Of a stretch of DNA of 64,000 bases, positions 36,473 through 44,872 are shown in pieces. Numbering within the stretch: position 1 is the stretch's first letter; the number at the start of each line of letters is the position of its first letter. Below the pieces are notes generated by a model, which had not been told where the DNA came from, ran no database searches, and saw only the letters and a program-made list of their open reading frames with translations. The translations under genes and the position numbers were made by a program. Source of the DNA: Thiodiazotropha sp050291245 (GTDB taxonomy: Bacteria; Pseudomonadota; Gammaproteobacteria; Chromatiales; Chromatiaceae); NCBI GenBank assembly GCA_050291245.1, contig JBNKJP010000033.1, positions 1 to 64,000 of the forward strand, in the 5' to 3' direction.

Positions 36473-37627
36473 ATGAAATGCGGACGCTATCTTTTCGCGG
36501 CCTTTGCCGCCGTGCCCTCGCTCACTCTGGCGGCAGGCAATAATTTCAACCCTGACATCGCCCTGATCCTCAGTGGCACCTACGGTGATTTTGAATCGGA
36601 TCCCGAAGATTACGCCATCCCTGGATTTCCACTTGCCGAAGAGACCGGTCCTGGCGAGGCGGGTTTTTCTCTGGGTGAATCGGAGTTATCCCTGAGCGCC
36701 AATATCGACCCGGACTGGTACGGTCTGCTGACCCTGGCGCTGACCGGCGATGGCTCCGCTGAAGTGGAGAACGCCTTTGTTCAGACAACCAGCCTGGGTG
36801 AAGGTCTTACCCTTCGCGCCGGTCGCTTCTTCTCGGGCATCGGTTACCTCAATGAGCAGCACGCCCACACCTGGGATTTTGTCGATGCCCCCCTGGCCTA
36901 TCGGGCGATGCTCGGCAACCAACTGGGTGACGACGGTCTTCAGGTGCGTTGGCTGGCCCCCACGGATCTGTTTCTGGAACTGGGGGCTGAGTGGCTGCGC
37001 GGTGACGCCTTTCCCGCCGGTGGCAGCGACAATGAAGGCCGCGGTGCCTGGTCGGCCTTTTTTCATCTCGGTGACGATCTGAACGAAAGTTACAGCTGGC
37101 GGGCGGGACTCTCCTATCTCAACGCAAAATCCGCCGATCGGGAAACCTCCAGTGAATTCGGTGACGATCTGTTCACCGGTGACAGCGATCTCATCCTGGC
37201 CGACTTTGTCTGGAAATGGGCGCCGGATGGCAACGGATACGAGCGCAACTTCAAGTTCCAGGCTGAGTACATCCAGCGTAAGGACGATGGGGAGTTCACC
37301 CCCGCCGAAGCCGACACCCAGCCCCTCGATGTCACCTCTGAGGGTTGGTACCTGCAGGCCATCTATCAGTTCACCCACGGTTGGCGGGTCGGATTGCGCC
37401 ACTCCCAGCTGAAGATGGACGATCCCGGTGCGGAGTATGCCGGAACCGTACTCGACACACAGGGACATGACCCATCGGTCAGCAGCCTGATGGTGGACTA
37501 TTCCAACAGCGAATACAGTCGCCTGAGGTTGCAGTACAACCATGACGACGCGACCGATGAGACCGACAATCAATGGTTGCTGCAGTACCAGATGAGCCTG
37601 GGCGCGCATGGCGCGCACTCGTTCTGA
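36473..37627 (+). CDS. outer membrane beta-barrel protein of a zinc-uptake-type operon
   Basis: 384 residues with a signal peptide (to about residue 20, LTLAAG). The mature protein consists of strands with alternating aromatic residues (FSLGESELSLSANIDPDWYG, LTLRAGRFFSGIGYLNEQHAHTWDFVD) and ends in His-Ser-Phe, a typical barrel C-terminus. Similar TonB-independent porin-like proteins are encoded next to znuA homologues in gammaproteobacteria, and here the binding protein starts 14 bp downstream. Probable role: passage of zinc or a zinc complex across the outer membrane (inferred from position). Confidence 0.7.
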   Translation: MKCGRYLFAAFAAVPSLTLAAGNNFNPDIALILSGTYGDFESDPEDYAIPGFPLAEETGPGEAGFSLGESELSLSANIDPDWYGLLTLALTGDGSAEVENAFVQTTSLGEGLTLRAGRFFSGIGYLNEQHAHTWDFVDAPLAYRAMLGNQLGDDGLQVRWLAPTDLFLELGAEWLRGDAFPAGGSDNEGRGAWSAFFHLGDDLNESYSWRAGLSYLNAKSADRETSSEFGDDLFTGDSDLILADFVWKWAPDGNGYERNFKFQAEYIQRKDDGEFTPAEADTQPLDVTSEGWYLQAIYQFTHGWRVGLRHSQLKMDDPGAEYAGTVLDTQGHDPSVSSLMVDYSNSEYSRLRLQYNHDDATDETDNQWLLQYQMSLGAHGAHSF

Positions 37628-37641
37628 CAAGGAGACATGAG

Positions 37642-38550
37642 ATGAAACCTTCACTTCAATTGCCCATTGCTCTGACTGTTGCACTTTTTCTGAGTCCCGT
37701 CAGAGCCGCCGATCTCCAGGTGTTTGCCTGTGAACCCGAGTGGGCCTCTCTGACCCAGGAACTGGCTGGTGCACACGCCGAAATCACCACCGCCACGACC
37801 CCACGCCAGGATCCCCATCATATTCAGGCACGCCCCTCCCTGATCGCACGCCTGCGCCGGGCCGATCTGGCGGTCTGCACCGGCGCGGGCCTCGAAATCG
37901 GCTGGCTACCGATGCTCCAACGCCAGTCCGGTAACGCCAAAGTGCAGAGTGGCAGACCCGGTTTGTTCGAGGCGGCCATGCAGGTGGAACGTCTCGAGGT
38001 TCCCGAATCGGTTGACCGCTCCATGGGGGATGTCCACCCGGAGGGCAACCCCCATGTCCAGACCGATCCGCGGCGTATCGCCGAGATCGCCGTTGCGCTG
38101 ACCGAACGGCTCAAGCAGATCGATCCGGCCCACGCAGCGGACTACGATGTGCGCCAGAGGGATTTTTCCGCACGTTGGAAAACCGCCCTGGAGGGATGGG
38201 AGGCCGAGGCGCAGCCCCTGCGGGGCAAGCGGGTGGTGGTGCATCACAAAAGCTGGGTCTACCTGTTCGATTGGCTGGGCATGGAAGACGCCGGTCAACT
38301 GGAATCCAAACCGGGAGTTCCCCCCTCCGCGGGCCATCTGGCCGGACTCAAGGCGGAGCTGGCCGCCCGGCCGGCGGCAATGACGATTCGGGCCGCCTAT
38401 CAGGATGGGCGGGCCGATCAGTGGCTTTCCCGGGAAACGGGTATTCAGGCAGTAGAACTGCCCTATACCGTGGGCGGCAGTGAGGAGGCCAAGGACCTGT
38501 TCGGACTCTTCGATGATACCCTCACCCGCCTGCTGCAGGCCCTGAAGTGA
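37642..38550 (+). CDS. metal ABC transporter substrate-binding protein (ZnuA-like)
   Basis: 302 residues from ATG 37642 with AAGGAG upstream; signal peptide to about residue 22 (LFLSPVRA). Cluster A-I family features: ACEPEWASLTQELAG, the ligand His pair in QDPHHIQARPSL, NPHVQTDPRRIAEIA, and VVHHKSWVYLFDWLGM. It lacks the long His-rich loop of E. coli ZnuA. Delivers a divalent cation, probably zinc, to the membrane permease encoded next. Confidence 0.85.
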   Translation: MKPSLQLPIALTVALFLSPVRAADLQVFACEPEWASLTQELAGAHAEITTATTPRQDPHHIQARPSLIARLRRADLAVCTGAGLEIGWLPMLQRQSGNAKVQSGRPGLFEAAMQVERLEVPESVDRSMGDVHPEGNPHVQTDPRRIAEIAVALTERLKQIDPAHAADYDVRQRDFSARWKTALEGWEAEAQPLRGKRVVVHHKSWVYLFDWLGMEDAGQLESKPGVPPSAGHLAGLKAELAARPAAMTIRAAYQDGRADQWLSRETGIQAVELPYTVGGSEEAKDLFGLFDDTLTRLLQALK

Positions 38551-39317
38551 GTCTGTTCGGACTCGACATCGGCATCCTCGGCCCCGCCTTCGCGGCGGGG
38601 CTGTTGGTGCTTTCCACCCATGTCCCCCTGGGCCGCCAAGTCCTGGCCCGGGGGATAATCTTCATCGATCTTGCAATCGCCCAGGTTGCTGGCGCGGGGG
38701 TCATTCTCGCCGCCAATCTCGGCTGGGATGAGCATGGCCTGGCTGCGCAACTGGCTGCTTTCATCGCCGCATTGGCCGGCGCCCTGGTACTCTGGGGAGT
38801 GGAGAAACTCTGGCCGGATATCCAGGAGGCACTGATCGGCGTGCTATTCGTGGTCGCTGCCTGCCTGGGTATCCTGCTACTGGCGCACAACCCGGAGGGT
38901 GGGGAGCATCTGCAGGATCTCCTGGTGGGACAAATCCTCTGGGTCGGCTATGCCGACCTGTTGCTGCCTGGGATCCTTTATGCTGTGATTCTCGCCATCT
39001 GGTTTACGTTTCCGGCTCGCAACCATCCCCTGCTGTTCTATCCCCTGTTTGCCGTGACGGTTACGGTTTCGGTGCAACTGGTCGGGGTCTACCTGGTCTT
39101 CGCGAGCCTGATTCTACCCGCCATCGCGACCCGCAAACGGGGTCAGCAAGGGCAACTCTGGTTGGGTTATCTGCTGGGTGGGTTCGCCTATGCCGCCGGT
39201 CTGCTGCTCTCTCTCTGGCTGGATCTGCCCGCCGGAGCACTGATCGTCTGTTGTCTACTGGCCAGTATCGCACCCTGGCTGGTTGCCCACAGTACCTTGA
39301 AGGATTTCCATGCCTAA
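38547..39317 (+). CDS. metal ABC transporter permease (ZnuB-like)
   Basis: 256 residues with about eight membrane helices, starting with GTG at 38547 that overlaps the stop of the binding-protein gene (GTGA). FIDLAIAQVAGAGVIL and VGVYLVFASLILPAIATRK match the ABC-3 permease family. It forms the membrane channel for the cation. The ATP-binding subunit that normally accompanies it (ZnuC type) is missing between the binding protein and the permease and nowhere else in this operon. Confidence 0.85.
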   Translation: MSLFGLDIGILGPAFAAGLLVLSTHVPLGRQVLARGIIFIDLAIAQVAGAGVILAANLGWDEHGLAAQLAAFIAALAGALVLWGVEKLWPDIQEALIGVLFVVAACLGILLLAHNPEGGEHLQDLLVGQILWVGYADLLLPGILYAVILAIWFTFPARNHPLLFYPLFAVTVTVSVQLVGVYLVFASLILPAIATRKRGQQGQLWLGYLLGGFAYAAGLLLSLWLDLPAGALIVCCLLASIAPWLVAHSTLKDFHA

Positions 39318-39845
39318 TCTGGATCCTGGCATACGCCAGGATGACGGTGGTTCTGGCTTAAGCAAGCCTGGTTACCCACTTTACTCAGCCAGTGGATCAG
39401 TCGCCCGTAGCAGTTTTGAGTGTTGAGTTTATAGTTTTGAGTGGATGAGTTCGCTGCACTCACAGATTTTTTATACCTCCACTCCCTGGCCCTCTCCCGA
39501 GAAGGAAGATGTCGCAAAAGGTGGAAAGAATGAATTGCCTCGGTAAAACGTTCGATAAAAAGCACAAAATCGATTGCATCTGCAACCAAAATCCGTTTGA
39601 GATGAGTCTCGGCATGCTTTTACAACACCCACCGAAGGGAGAGGGAGAGCCATAACCCGTGAGCGCAACGAACTAAAAACTAAAAACTTTTCAAACCCGG
39701 CATTGGCGCAAAACATGCATCATTCTCAACAGATTCGATTCGCCAGGTACTGCCCGCCTCACGGCAACCCCCCTTAAGGTACGCACCGGGTGATCACCGA
39801 ACCGGCGAGGCAGCTCGTAGCGGAAACTTTCGGAGTGGACAACCC
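39318..39845. repeat. intergenic region with REP-like palindrome
   Basis: 528 bp with no supported gene. It opens with a GGATCC-TGGCATACGCCAGGATGACGG palindrome (39318-39350) followed by TTCTGGCTTAAGCAAG. The same family recurs at 47794-47842 and 63955-64000. The right half should carry the promoter of the 39846 gene. Confidence 0.65.
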
Positions 39846-40301
39846 ATGTCGATTACCAACGTTAAAACAATTACTTGCATTCTTACATTGGCTTTCTCAG
39901 GCTGTCTGATGGCAAATCCCCCTGGCGACGATCCCTTCTCGGAATACCGATCCAAATCCCAAACGGAGGATATTCCAACCGGGTCTCAAACCACCCGACT
40001 CTATCCCCGTCCCATGGGACCGCAATTTCAGGCGGAGGATGCGGCACTGAATTGCCGCCAACTGGACCAGACCATTGCCGTGCTGGAGAGCGACACCTAT
40101 AGCGCCAAGCCCGGTTTTTACGAAGACCCGTATCACGGCGCATCGATCTGGGTCGGCGCAATCTGGGCTCCGGGGGCGCTCGCCTACCTGGGCTATTCCG
40201 GAGTGGCCGAGTATTATGAGGACGACCGTATCAACGATTCACAAAACCGTATCGAAGCACTCCGACGTATGAAGGCGCGACTGCACTGTTATGAGTACTG
40301 A
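39846..40301 (+). CDS. hypothetical exported protein with one internal hydrophobic segment
   Basis: 151 residues. The N-terminus (TCILTLAFSGCLMANPPG) is a signal peptide and includes a possible lipobox (F-S-G-C). A central hydrophobic patch (SIWVGAIWAPGALAYLGYSG) may be a membrane hairpin, and two cysteines (LNCRQLD, LHCYEY) may pair. No family recognised. It overlaps the ABC exporter gene by 11 bp, so the two are probably co-expressed and may work together at the envelope. Confidence 0.55.
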   Translation: MSITNVKTITCILTLAFSGCLMANPPGDDPFSEYRSKSQTEDIPTGSQTTRLYPRPMGPQFQAEDAALNCRQLDQTIAVLESDTYSAKPGFYEDPYHGASIWVGAIWAPGALAYLGYSGVAEYYEDDRINDSQNRIEALRRMKARLHCYEY

Positions 40302-42132
40302 TGCCGAACCGGCGCACTACCCTGAAATCCCACTTCGACAGGAGACCTACCGCTGGAATGAACTGATCCAGATGATCCTGCGCCACCGGCGGGAACTGGT
40401 GATCGCCAATCTGGTGGCCATACTGGGCACCCTTGCCGCGGTACCCGTGCCACTGCTGATTCCCCTGCTGGTCGACGAGGTGTTGCTGCATCAACCCGGG
40501 CGTGCCGTGGGTCTGATGAACAGCCTGTTTCCCGAGGCCTGGCATGGGCCGATCCTCTACATCCTGGCGATCATGGTACTGACCCTGTTCCTCAGGCTCA
40601 TCGCCCTGATATTCGGGGTCTGGCAGACCAGGCAGTTCACCTGTATCGCCAAGGACGTGATCTACCACATGCGCCGGGATCTGCTGTTGCGGCTCGAGCG
40701 CATCTCCATGTCGGCCTACGAAACCCTGGGCAGCGGTACCGTGGCCTCACATCTGGTGACCGATCTGGAGGCCATCGACGGCTTTGTCAGCGTCACCACC
40801 AGCAAGTTTCTGGTGGCCGTGCTGAGCATCCTCGGCACCGCTCTGGTACTGCTGTGGATCAATTGGCCGTTGGCGCTGTTCATCCTGTTTCTCAATCCTC
40901 TGGTGATCTACTTCACCACGGTATTCGGACGCAAGGTAAAGCATCTCAAGAAAGCGGAAAATTCCGCCTTTCAACTGTTCCAGGAGTCCCTGGAGGAGAC
41001 CCTGGAGGCGATCCAGCAGATCCGTGCCAGCAACCGGGAGCGACACTATATCCGGCGCATCGTTGACAAGGCCGACCGAATCCGCCAGCACTCCGCCGCC
41101 TTCACCTGGAAGAGCGATGCGGCGAACCGGCTTTCGTTCATGATTTTCCTGTTCGGTTTCGATATCTTTCGCGCCGTCAGTATGTTCATGGTGCTCTGGT
41201 CGGACCTGACCATCGGGGAGATGCTCGGGGTCTATGCCTATCTCTGGTTCATGATGGGTCCGGTGCAGGAGGTACTCAACATCCAGTATGCCTATCATGG
41301 CGCGCAAGCGGCCCTGGGGCGCATCAACGAACTGCTTCAGGCCGATCTCGAACCGGTCTATCCCCACCGGCACAATCCCTTCAAAGATAAAACCACGGTA
41401 GGTCTGCGCCTGGCGGACATCAACTTTGTCTACGGTACGGGCCCAGCGGTCCTCAATGGGGTCAACCTGGAGATTCGGCCAGGGGAGAAAGTGGCCTTCG
41501 TCGGCGCCAGTGGCGGCGGCAAGACCACCCTGGTGCAGGTCATTCTGGGACTCTACCCGGTGACCTCCGGCATCGTCTCCTTCGATGGGGTGCCGGTGCA
41601 GGAGATCGGCATGGATGTGGTCCGCGATCATGTCGCCACGGTGCTGCAGCATCCCGCGCTGCTCAACGACACGGTGCGCATCAACCTGACCCTGGGACGG
41701 GAGTTCGACGATGAACAGCTCTGGGAGGCCTTGGAGATTGCCCAGCTCAAGACCACGGTCGAAAATTTGGAAGCAGGTCTGGATACCCTGATCGGCCGTT
41801 TCGGAGTGAGGCTGTCCGGTGGCCAACGCCAACGCCTGGCCATCGCCCGCATGGTCCTGACCAATCCATCCGTGGTGATTCTCGATGAAGCCACCTCTGC
41901 CCTCGACACCACCACCGAGGGCGATCTGCATCAGGCCCTGAGACGCTTCCTCAGGGATCGAACCACGATCATCATCGCCCATCGCCTGAGCGCGGTGAAA
42001 CAGGCGGACCGGGTACTGGTATTCGAGGATGGCCGGGTCATCGAAGAGGGACGACACGAGGAACTGCTGGAAAACAACGGACTGTACAGCAGCCTATACG
42101 GCCATCAGGAAAGCCGTACAAGTAAGCCTTAA
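40291..42132 (+). CDS. ABC exporter, fused membrane and ATPase domains
   Basis: 613 residues. A six-helix type IV exporter membrane domain (about 40-330) followed by an ATPase: Walker A GASGGGKTT, signature LSGGQRQRLAIARM, Walker B VVILDEATSALD and the His switch IIAHRLS. Layout is that of MsbA and related lipid, peptide or drug exporters, which act as homodimers. The substrate is unknown. It is translationally coupled to the small exported protein before it. Confidence 0.88.
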   Translation: MSTDAEPAHYPEIPLRQETYRWNELIQMILRHRRELVIANLVAILGTLAAVPVPLLIPLLVDEVLLHQPGRAVGLMNSLFPEAWHGPILYILAIMVLTLFLRLIALIFGVWQTRQFTCIAKDVIYHMRRDLLLRLERISMSAYETLGSGTVASHLVTDLEAIDGFVSVTTSKFLVAVLSILGTALVLLWINWPLALFILFLNPLVIYFTTVFGRKVKHLKKAENSAFQLFQESLEETLEAIQQIRASNRERHYIRRIVDKADRIRQHSAAFTWKSDAANRLSFMIFLFGFDIFRAVSMFMVLWSDLTIGEMLGVYAYLWFMMGPVQEVLNIQYAYHGAQAALGRINELLQADLEPVYPHRHNPFKDKTTVGLRLADINFVYGTGPAVLNGVNLEIRPGEKVAFVGASGGGKTTLVQVILGLYPVTSGIVSFDGVPVQEIGMDVVRDHVATVLQHPALLNDTVRINLTLGREFDDEQLWEALEIAQLKTTVENLEAGLDTLIGRFGVRLSGGQRQRLAIARMVLTNPSVVILDEATSALDTTTEGDLHQALRRFLRDRTTIIIAHRLSAVKQADRVLVFEDGRVIEEGRHEELLENNGLYSSLYGHQESRTSKP

Positions 42133-42184
42133 CCCTGAACCTGCCTATTTACTAACCAGGCCATAGATATTTATAACCAGGCAG

Positions 42185-42943
42185 TCACTGGGCAATTGGG
42201 GGCATATCCCCAACATCGTTGTCTATGATTTTGTAATATTCCACATTAAGACTGGTGATGTCCGAATAGCTCAACACGAACCGGTCGCCGGCAATCTCGT
42301 AAAACCGGGCTTCGCCATTTTGCAATGATTCATTCGCCTCGAGACGCCGCCTGACCACCGACGAGAGTATGACCCGGTCGAGATTGCCCGAATCGGTGAG
42401 ATAGAAGTCCTCCAGAATCCCGTAGTAGAGGTAGGTCGCCCCCACCTGATTCACGGTCACCGCCAATTTCACGAAATGGGCTTCGTCTCCCTCATCGTTG
42501 TACCCCTTGAAAAGATAGAACCAGGGAGTGTCAAAACGAAACAGGTCATTGAGCAACGGATGCCGGTCCAGCTTGAATCGCAAAACCAGTTTTTGCAGTA
42601 CCCGACCCAGTAGATAGGAGCCGATATAGAGGGACATCAGATAGCCGATGATGGACGGCATGTGATTCGCCGCGTTGTTGATGGTCGCTTCGAGCAAGTC
42701 ACCATGAGCAGAGGTATAGATCGTCAAAAAACCATGATAATCCAGTTTAATGGGCGTTATGAGTCCGGCAGCGAGAATCCACAGGGTGTGCAACAGGGTT
42801 GCCAGAATCAGGCTTTTAACCGTTTCCGAAGTGAAGGGCCGATTATCCAGTTGGGTCCTTTCCGAACGGGTGTAGGCCGCGCGAAAGATAAAACCGGGAA
42901 GTATCAGCAGGAAGGTGAGTAGTGCGGGAAAAGCAAGGTTCAC
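42185..42943 (-). CDS. DUF6338-family membrane protein
   Basis: 252 residues. Two N-terminal membrane segments (LAFPALLTFLLILPGFIFRAAY and SLILATLLHTLWILAAGL) and one near 100-120, followed by a soluble C-terminal half with RFDTPWFYLFKG, VNQVGATYLYYGILEDFYLTDSGNLDRVIL. This layout matches the DUF6338 family, which has no known function. It faces the ABC exporter gene convergently (53-bp gap). Confidence 0.65.
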   Translation of the reverse strand: MNLAFPALLTFLLILPGFIFRAAYTRSERTQLDNRPFTSETVKSLILATLLHTLWILAAGLITPIKLDYHGFLTIYTSAHGDLLEATINNAANHMPSIIGYLMSLYIGSYLLGRVLQKLVLRFKLDRHPLLNDLFRFDTPWFYLFKGYNDEGDEAHFVKLAVTVNQVGATYLYYGILEDFYLTDSGNLDRVILSSVVRRRLEANESLQNGEARFYEIAGDRFVLSYSDITSLNVEYYKIIDNDVGDMPPIAQ

Positions 42944-42994
42944 GTCATTGTGATGTTCGCGCCAATCAGCACGAATCCATTAGGTAGCGTCAGA

Positions 42995-43159
42995 TCAATC
43001 CTTCGATTTATTGCTTCGCACCGGTACGATGCGGAGTTTCTTTTTGCCAATTTTCAGGGTATCCGATTTACCCGATATCCACTCCTGGAATGCATCGGGA
43101 TGATCTTTTTTCAGTTTACGAAAACTGTTGGATTGCAATGCCTTCATAGTTGCGAACAT
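42995..43159 (-). CDS. small basic protein, about 50-54 aa, unknown
   Basis: A short minus-strand frame beginning at ATG 43159 (MFATMKALQSNSFRKLKKDH) or at the in-frame ATG 43147, which has AGGATG upstream. The product is rich in Lys/Arg (KIGKKKLRIVPVRSNKSKD) and reads like a genuine small protein (DHPDAFQEWISGKSD). It lies 51 bp ahead of the DUF6338 gene on the same strand. No family is recognised; a nucleic-acid-binding role would be speculation. Confidence 0.45.
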   Translation of the reverse strand: MFATMKALQSNSFRKLKKDHPDAFQEWISGKSDTLKIGKKKLRIVPVRSNKSKD

Positions 43160-43327
43160 CCTGGCTACGGAATGGTAGAAGTTTGACTCATTATAGCGTT
43201 TCAGATCCGAAAACAGTAGTCCGGTTTCCTAGACCCCTCATTTGTAAGGGGGTCCCGCCGTACGCTTGTTGCGACACCTCTCAGGAAGGCATAATTCCCC
43301 CCTGACACAGACTGAGCGGGGAATAGC

Positions 43328-43942
43328 ATGTTTACCGGAATCGTACAGGGTACCGCCGAGGTGGTGGCGATCACTGAAAAGGTCAACTTCCGAACCCATC
43401 AGGTACGCCTTCCCGACTCGGCTCTGTCCAATCTTGTGCCGGGTGCCTCGATCGCACACAACGGTTGCTGTCTGACCGTGTCACGGATCGAGGGTGATCT
43501 GGTCGACTTCGATCTGATGCAGGAGACCCTCCGAGTCACCAACCTGGGCCAACTGAATCCCGGTGATCGGATCAATTTCGAACGCGCCGCCCGCTTCGGT
43601 GACGAGATCGGCGGTCATGCCATGTCGGGGCATATCCTGTGCACCGCGGAGGTCATCGCAGTGCATAGCTCGGAAAACAACCACCAGGTGCGCTTTCGCC
43701 TGCCGCAGGAGTGGTCGAAATATCTGTTCACCAAGGGTTACATCGGCATCGACGGCATCAGCCTGACCATTGGCGAGGTGTCCGGCAATGAGTTCGACGT
43801 CAACCTGATTCCGGAGACCCTGCAGCGTACCAACATCGGTTCCCGAACCCCGGGCGACCGGGTGAACATCGAGATCGATCCGCAAACCCAGGCCATCGTG
43901 GACACGGTCACCCGGATCCTGCCGGACATTCTGAAACGCTGA
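43328..43942 (+). CDS. ribE: riboflavin synthase (alpha subunit)
   Basis: 204 residues (E. coli homologue is called ribC or ribE). Converts two molecules of 6,7-dimethyl-8-ribityllumazine into riboflavin and a pyrimidine. It starts with the invariant MFTGIVQGTAEV and contains two tandem lumazine-binding barrels: NGCCLTVSRIEGD and DGISLTIGEVSGNEFDV mark the same position in each. SGHILCTAEV and IPETLQRTNIG are further signatures. The gene stands apart from other rib genes here; no FMN riboswitch is visible in the 168 bp upstream. Confidence 0.96.
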   Translation: MFTGIVQGTAEVVAITEKVNFRTHQVRLPDSALSNLVPGASIAHNGCCLTVSRIEGDLVDFDLMQETLRVTNLGQLNPGDRINFERAARFGDEIGGHAMSGHILCTAEVIAVHSSENNHQVRFRLPQEWSKYLFTKGYIGIDGISLTIGEVSGNEFDVNLIPETLQRTNIGSRTPGDRVNIEIDPQTQAIVDTVTRILPDILKR

Positions 43943-43952
43943 GTCATTCGCC

Positions 43953-44852
43953 GTGGCGCCCTCTTGCGAACCCGGCCAGTTGTGGCGGATGCTCACCGAA
44001 CGCAGCCAATCGGCCAAGGCCAGCGGTCACCTGCACAGCATTGAGACCGGCGCCTGCCCGCTGAGTGAAGACGGGGTCGACTTCACCGTTCGCCTGGCCG
44101 CCAACCTCAAACGCAAGGCCGCGGAGAAAAAAAAGCAGTCCGCGGATTTCAATCCCTTTCTACCCCCGGAACCCCAACTGACGGTGTGCCAACTCTCCAG
44201 TACGCACATCGCCGTGCTGAATAAATTCAATGTAGTGGATCACCACCTGCTGCTTGTCACCCGCGCCTTCGAAGACCAGGAAACCCTGTTGACTCAAAGG
44301 GACTTTGCCGCATTGTGGCAATGCCTGGGCGAATACCCGTCACTGGGTTTCTATAACGGAGGGGCCGCCGCGGGTGCGAGCCAGAAACACAAGCATCTGC
44401 AGCTGGTGCCGCTGCCGCTTTACCCGAAGCCTAGCGAGGATAGCCCACCCTACCCTTTCGCCCCGTTGCTACAAGCCGATTCCTCCCCGGGGGTACAGAC
44501 GACCCTTGCGGAGCTGGGGTTTCAGCACCGCTGGTGCCGCCTCCCTGCGGAGTGGTCCCACGCCCCCGAAGAGGCATGGACGGGCTGTCACCGGCTCTAC
44601 CTTGAAATGCTCTCGGACTGCGAAATAGGCACGCTCACCCGGGAGGGCAAGACATACCAGTCAGCCCCATACAACCTGTTGATGACCCGGGAGTGGATGT
44701 TCCTGGTGCCGCGCTCCCAGGAGTTCTGTGAAGGCATCTCGGTGAATAGCCTCGGCTACCTGGGCTCCCTGTTCGTCACGGACCAGGCGGCCTTGGATCG
44801 ACTGCGCCGGATCGGCCCCCTGCAACTCCTGCGTGCGGTGTCCGTGTCCTGA
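43953..44852 (+). CDS. ATP adenylyltransferase / Ap4A phosphorylase
   Basis: 299 residues, GTG start at 43953, ten bases past the riboflavin synthase stop. HIT-superfamily member: FYNGGAAAGASQKHKHLQLVPLPL carries the H-x-H-x-Q active site of the Apa2/Ap4A phosphorylase group, with NKFNVVDHHLLLVTRAFEDQ upstream and a C-terminal domain of the same family. Cleaves diadenosine tetraphosphate with phosphate, or makes ADP/ATP conversions. Known chiefly from yeast, cyanobacteria and some proteobacteria including sulfur oxidisers, where it may also act on adenylylsulfate. Confidence 0.85.
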   Translation: MAPSCEPGQLWRMLTERSQSAKASGHLHSIETGACPLSEDGVDFTVRLAANLKRKAAEKKKQSADFNPFLPPEPQLTVCQLSSTHIAVLNKFNVVDHHLLLVTRAFEDQETLLTQRDFAALWQCLGEYPSLGFYNGGAAAGASQKHKHLQLVPLPLYPKPSEDSPPYPFAPLLQADSSPGVQTTLAELGFQHRWCRLPAEWSHAPEEAWTGCHRLYLEMLSDCEIGTLTREGKTYQSAPYNLLMTREWMFLVPRSQEFCEGISVNSLGYLGSLFVTDQAALDRLRRIGPLQLLRAVSVS

Positions 44853-44872
44853 ACCGGTGTCAGGCAAGGCCC

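Noticed and set aside
39314..39716. Two minus-strand frames in the intergenic region after the permease
   Set aside because: They read through a REP-like palindrome and lack starts with ribosome binding sites.
40747..42057. Minus-strand open frame opposite the ABC exporter
   Set aside because: The exporter is complete with all motifs; the opposite frame is His/Gln/Gly-rich shadow sequence.
43160..43327. FMN riboswitch before riboflavin synthase
   Set aside because: The region is too short and the conserved RFN words are absent.
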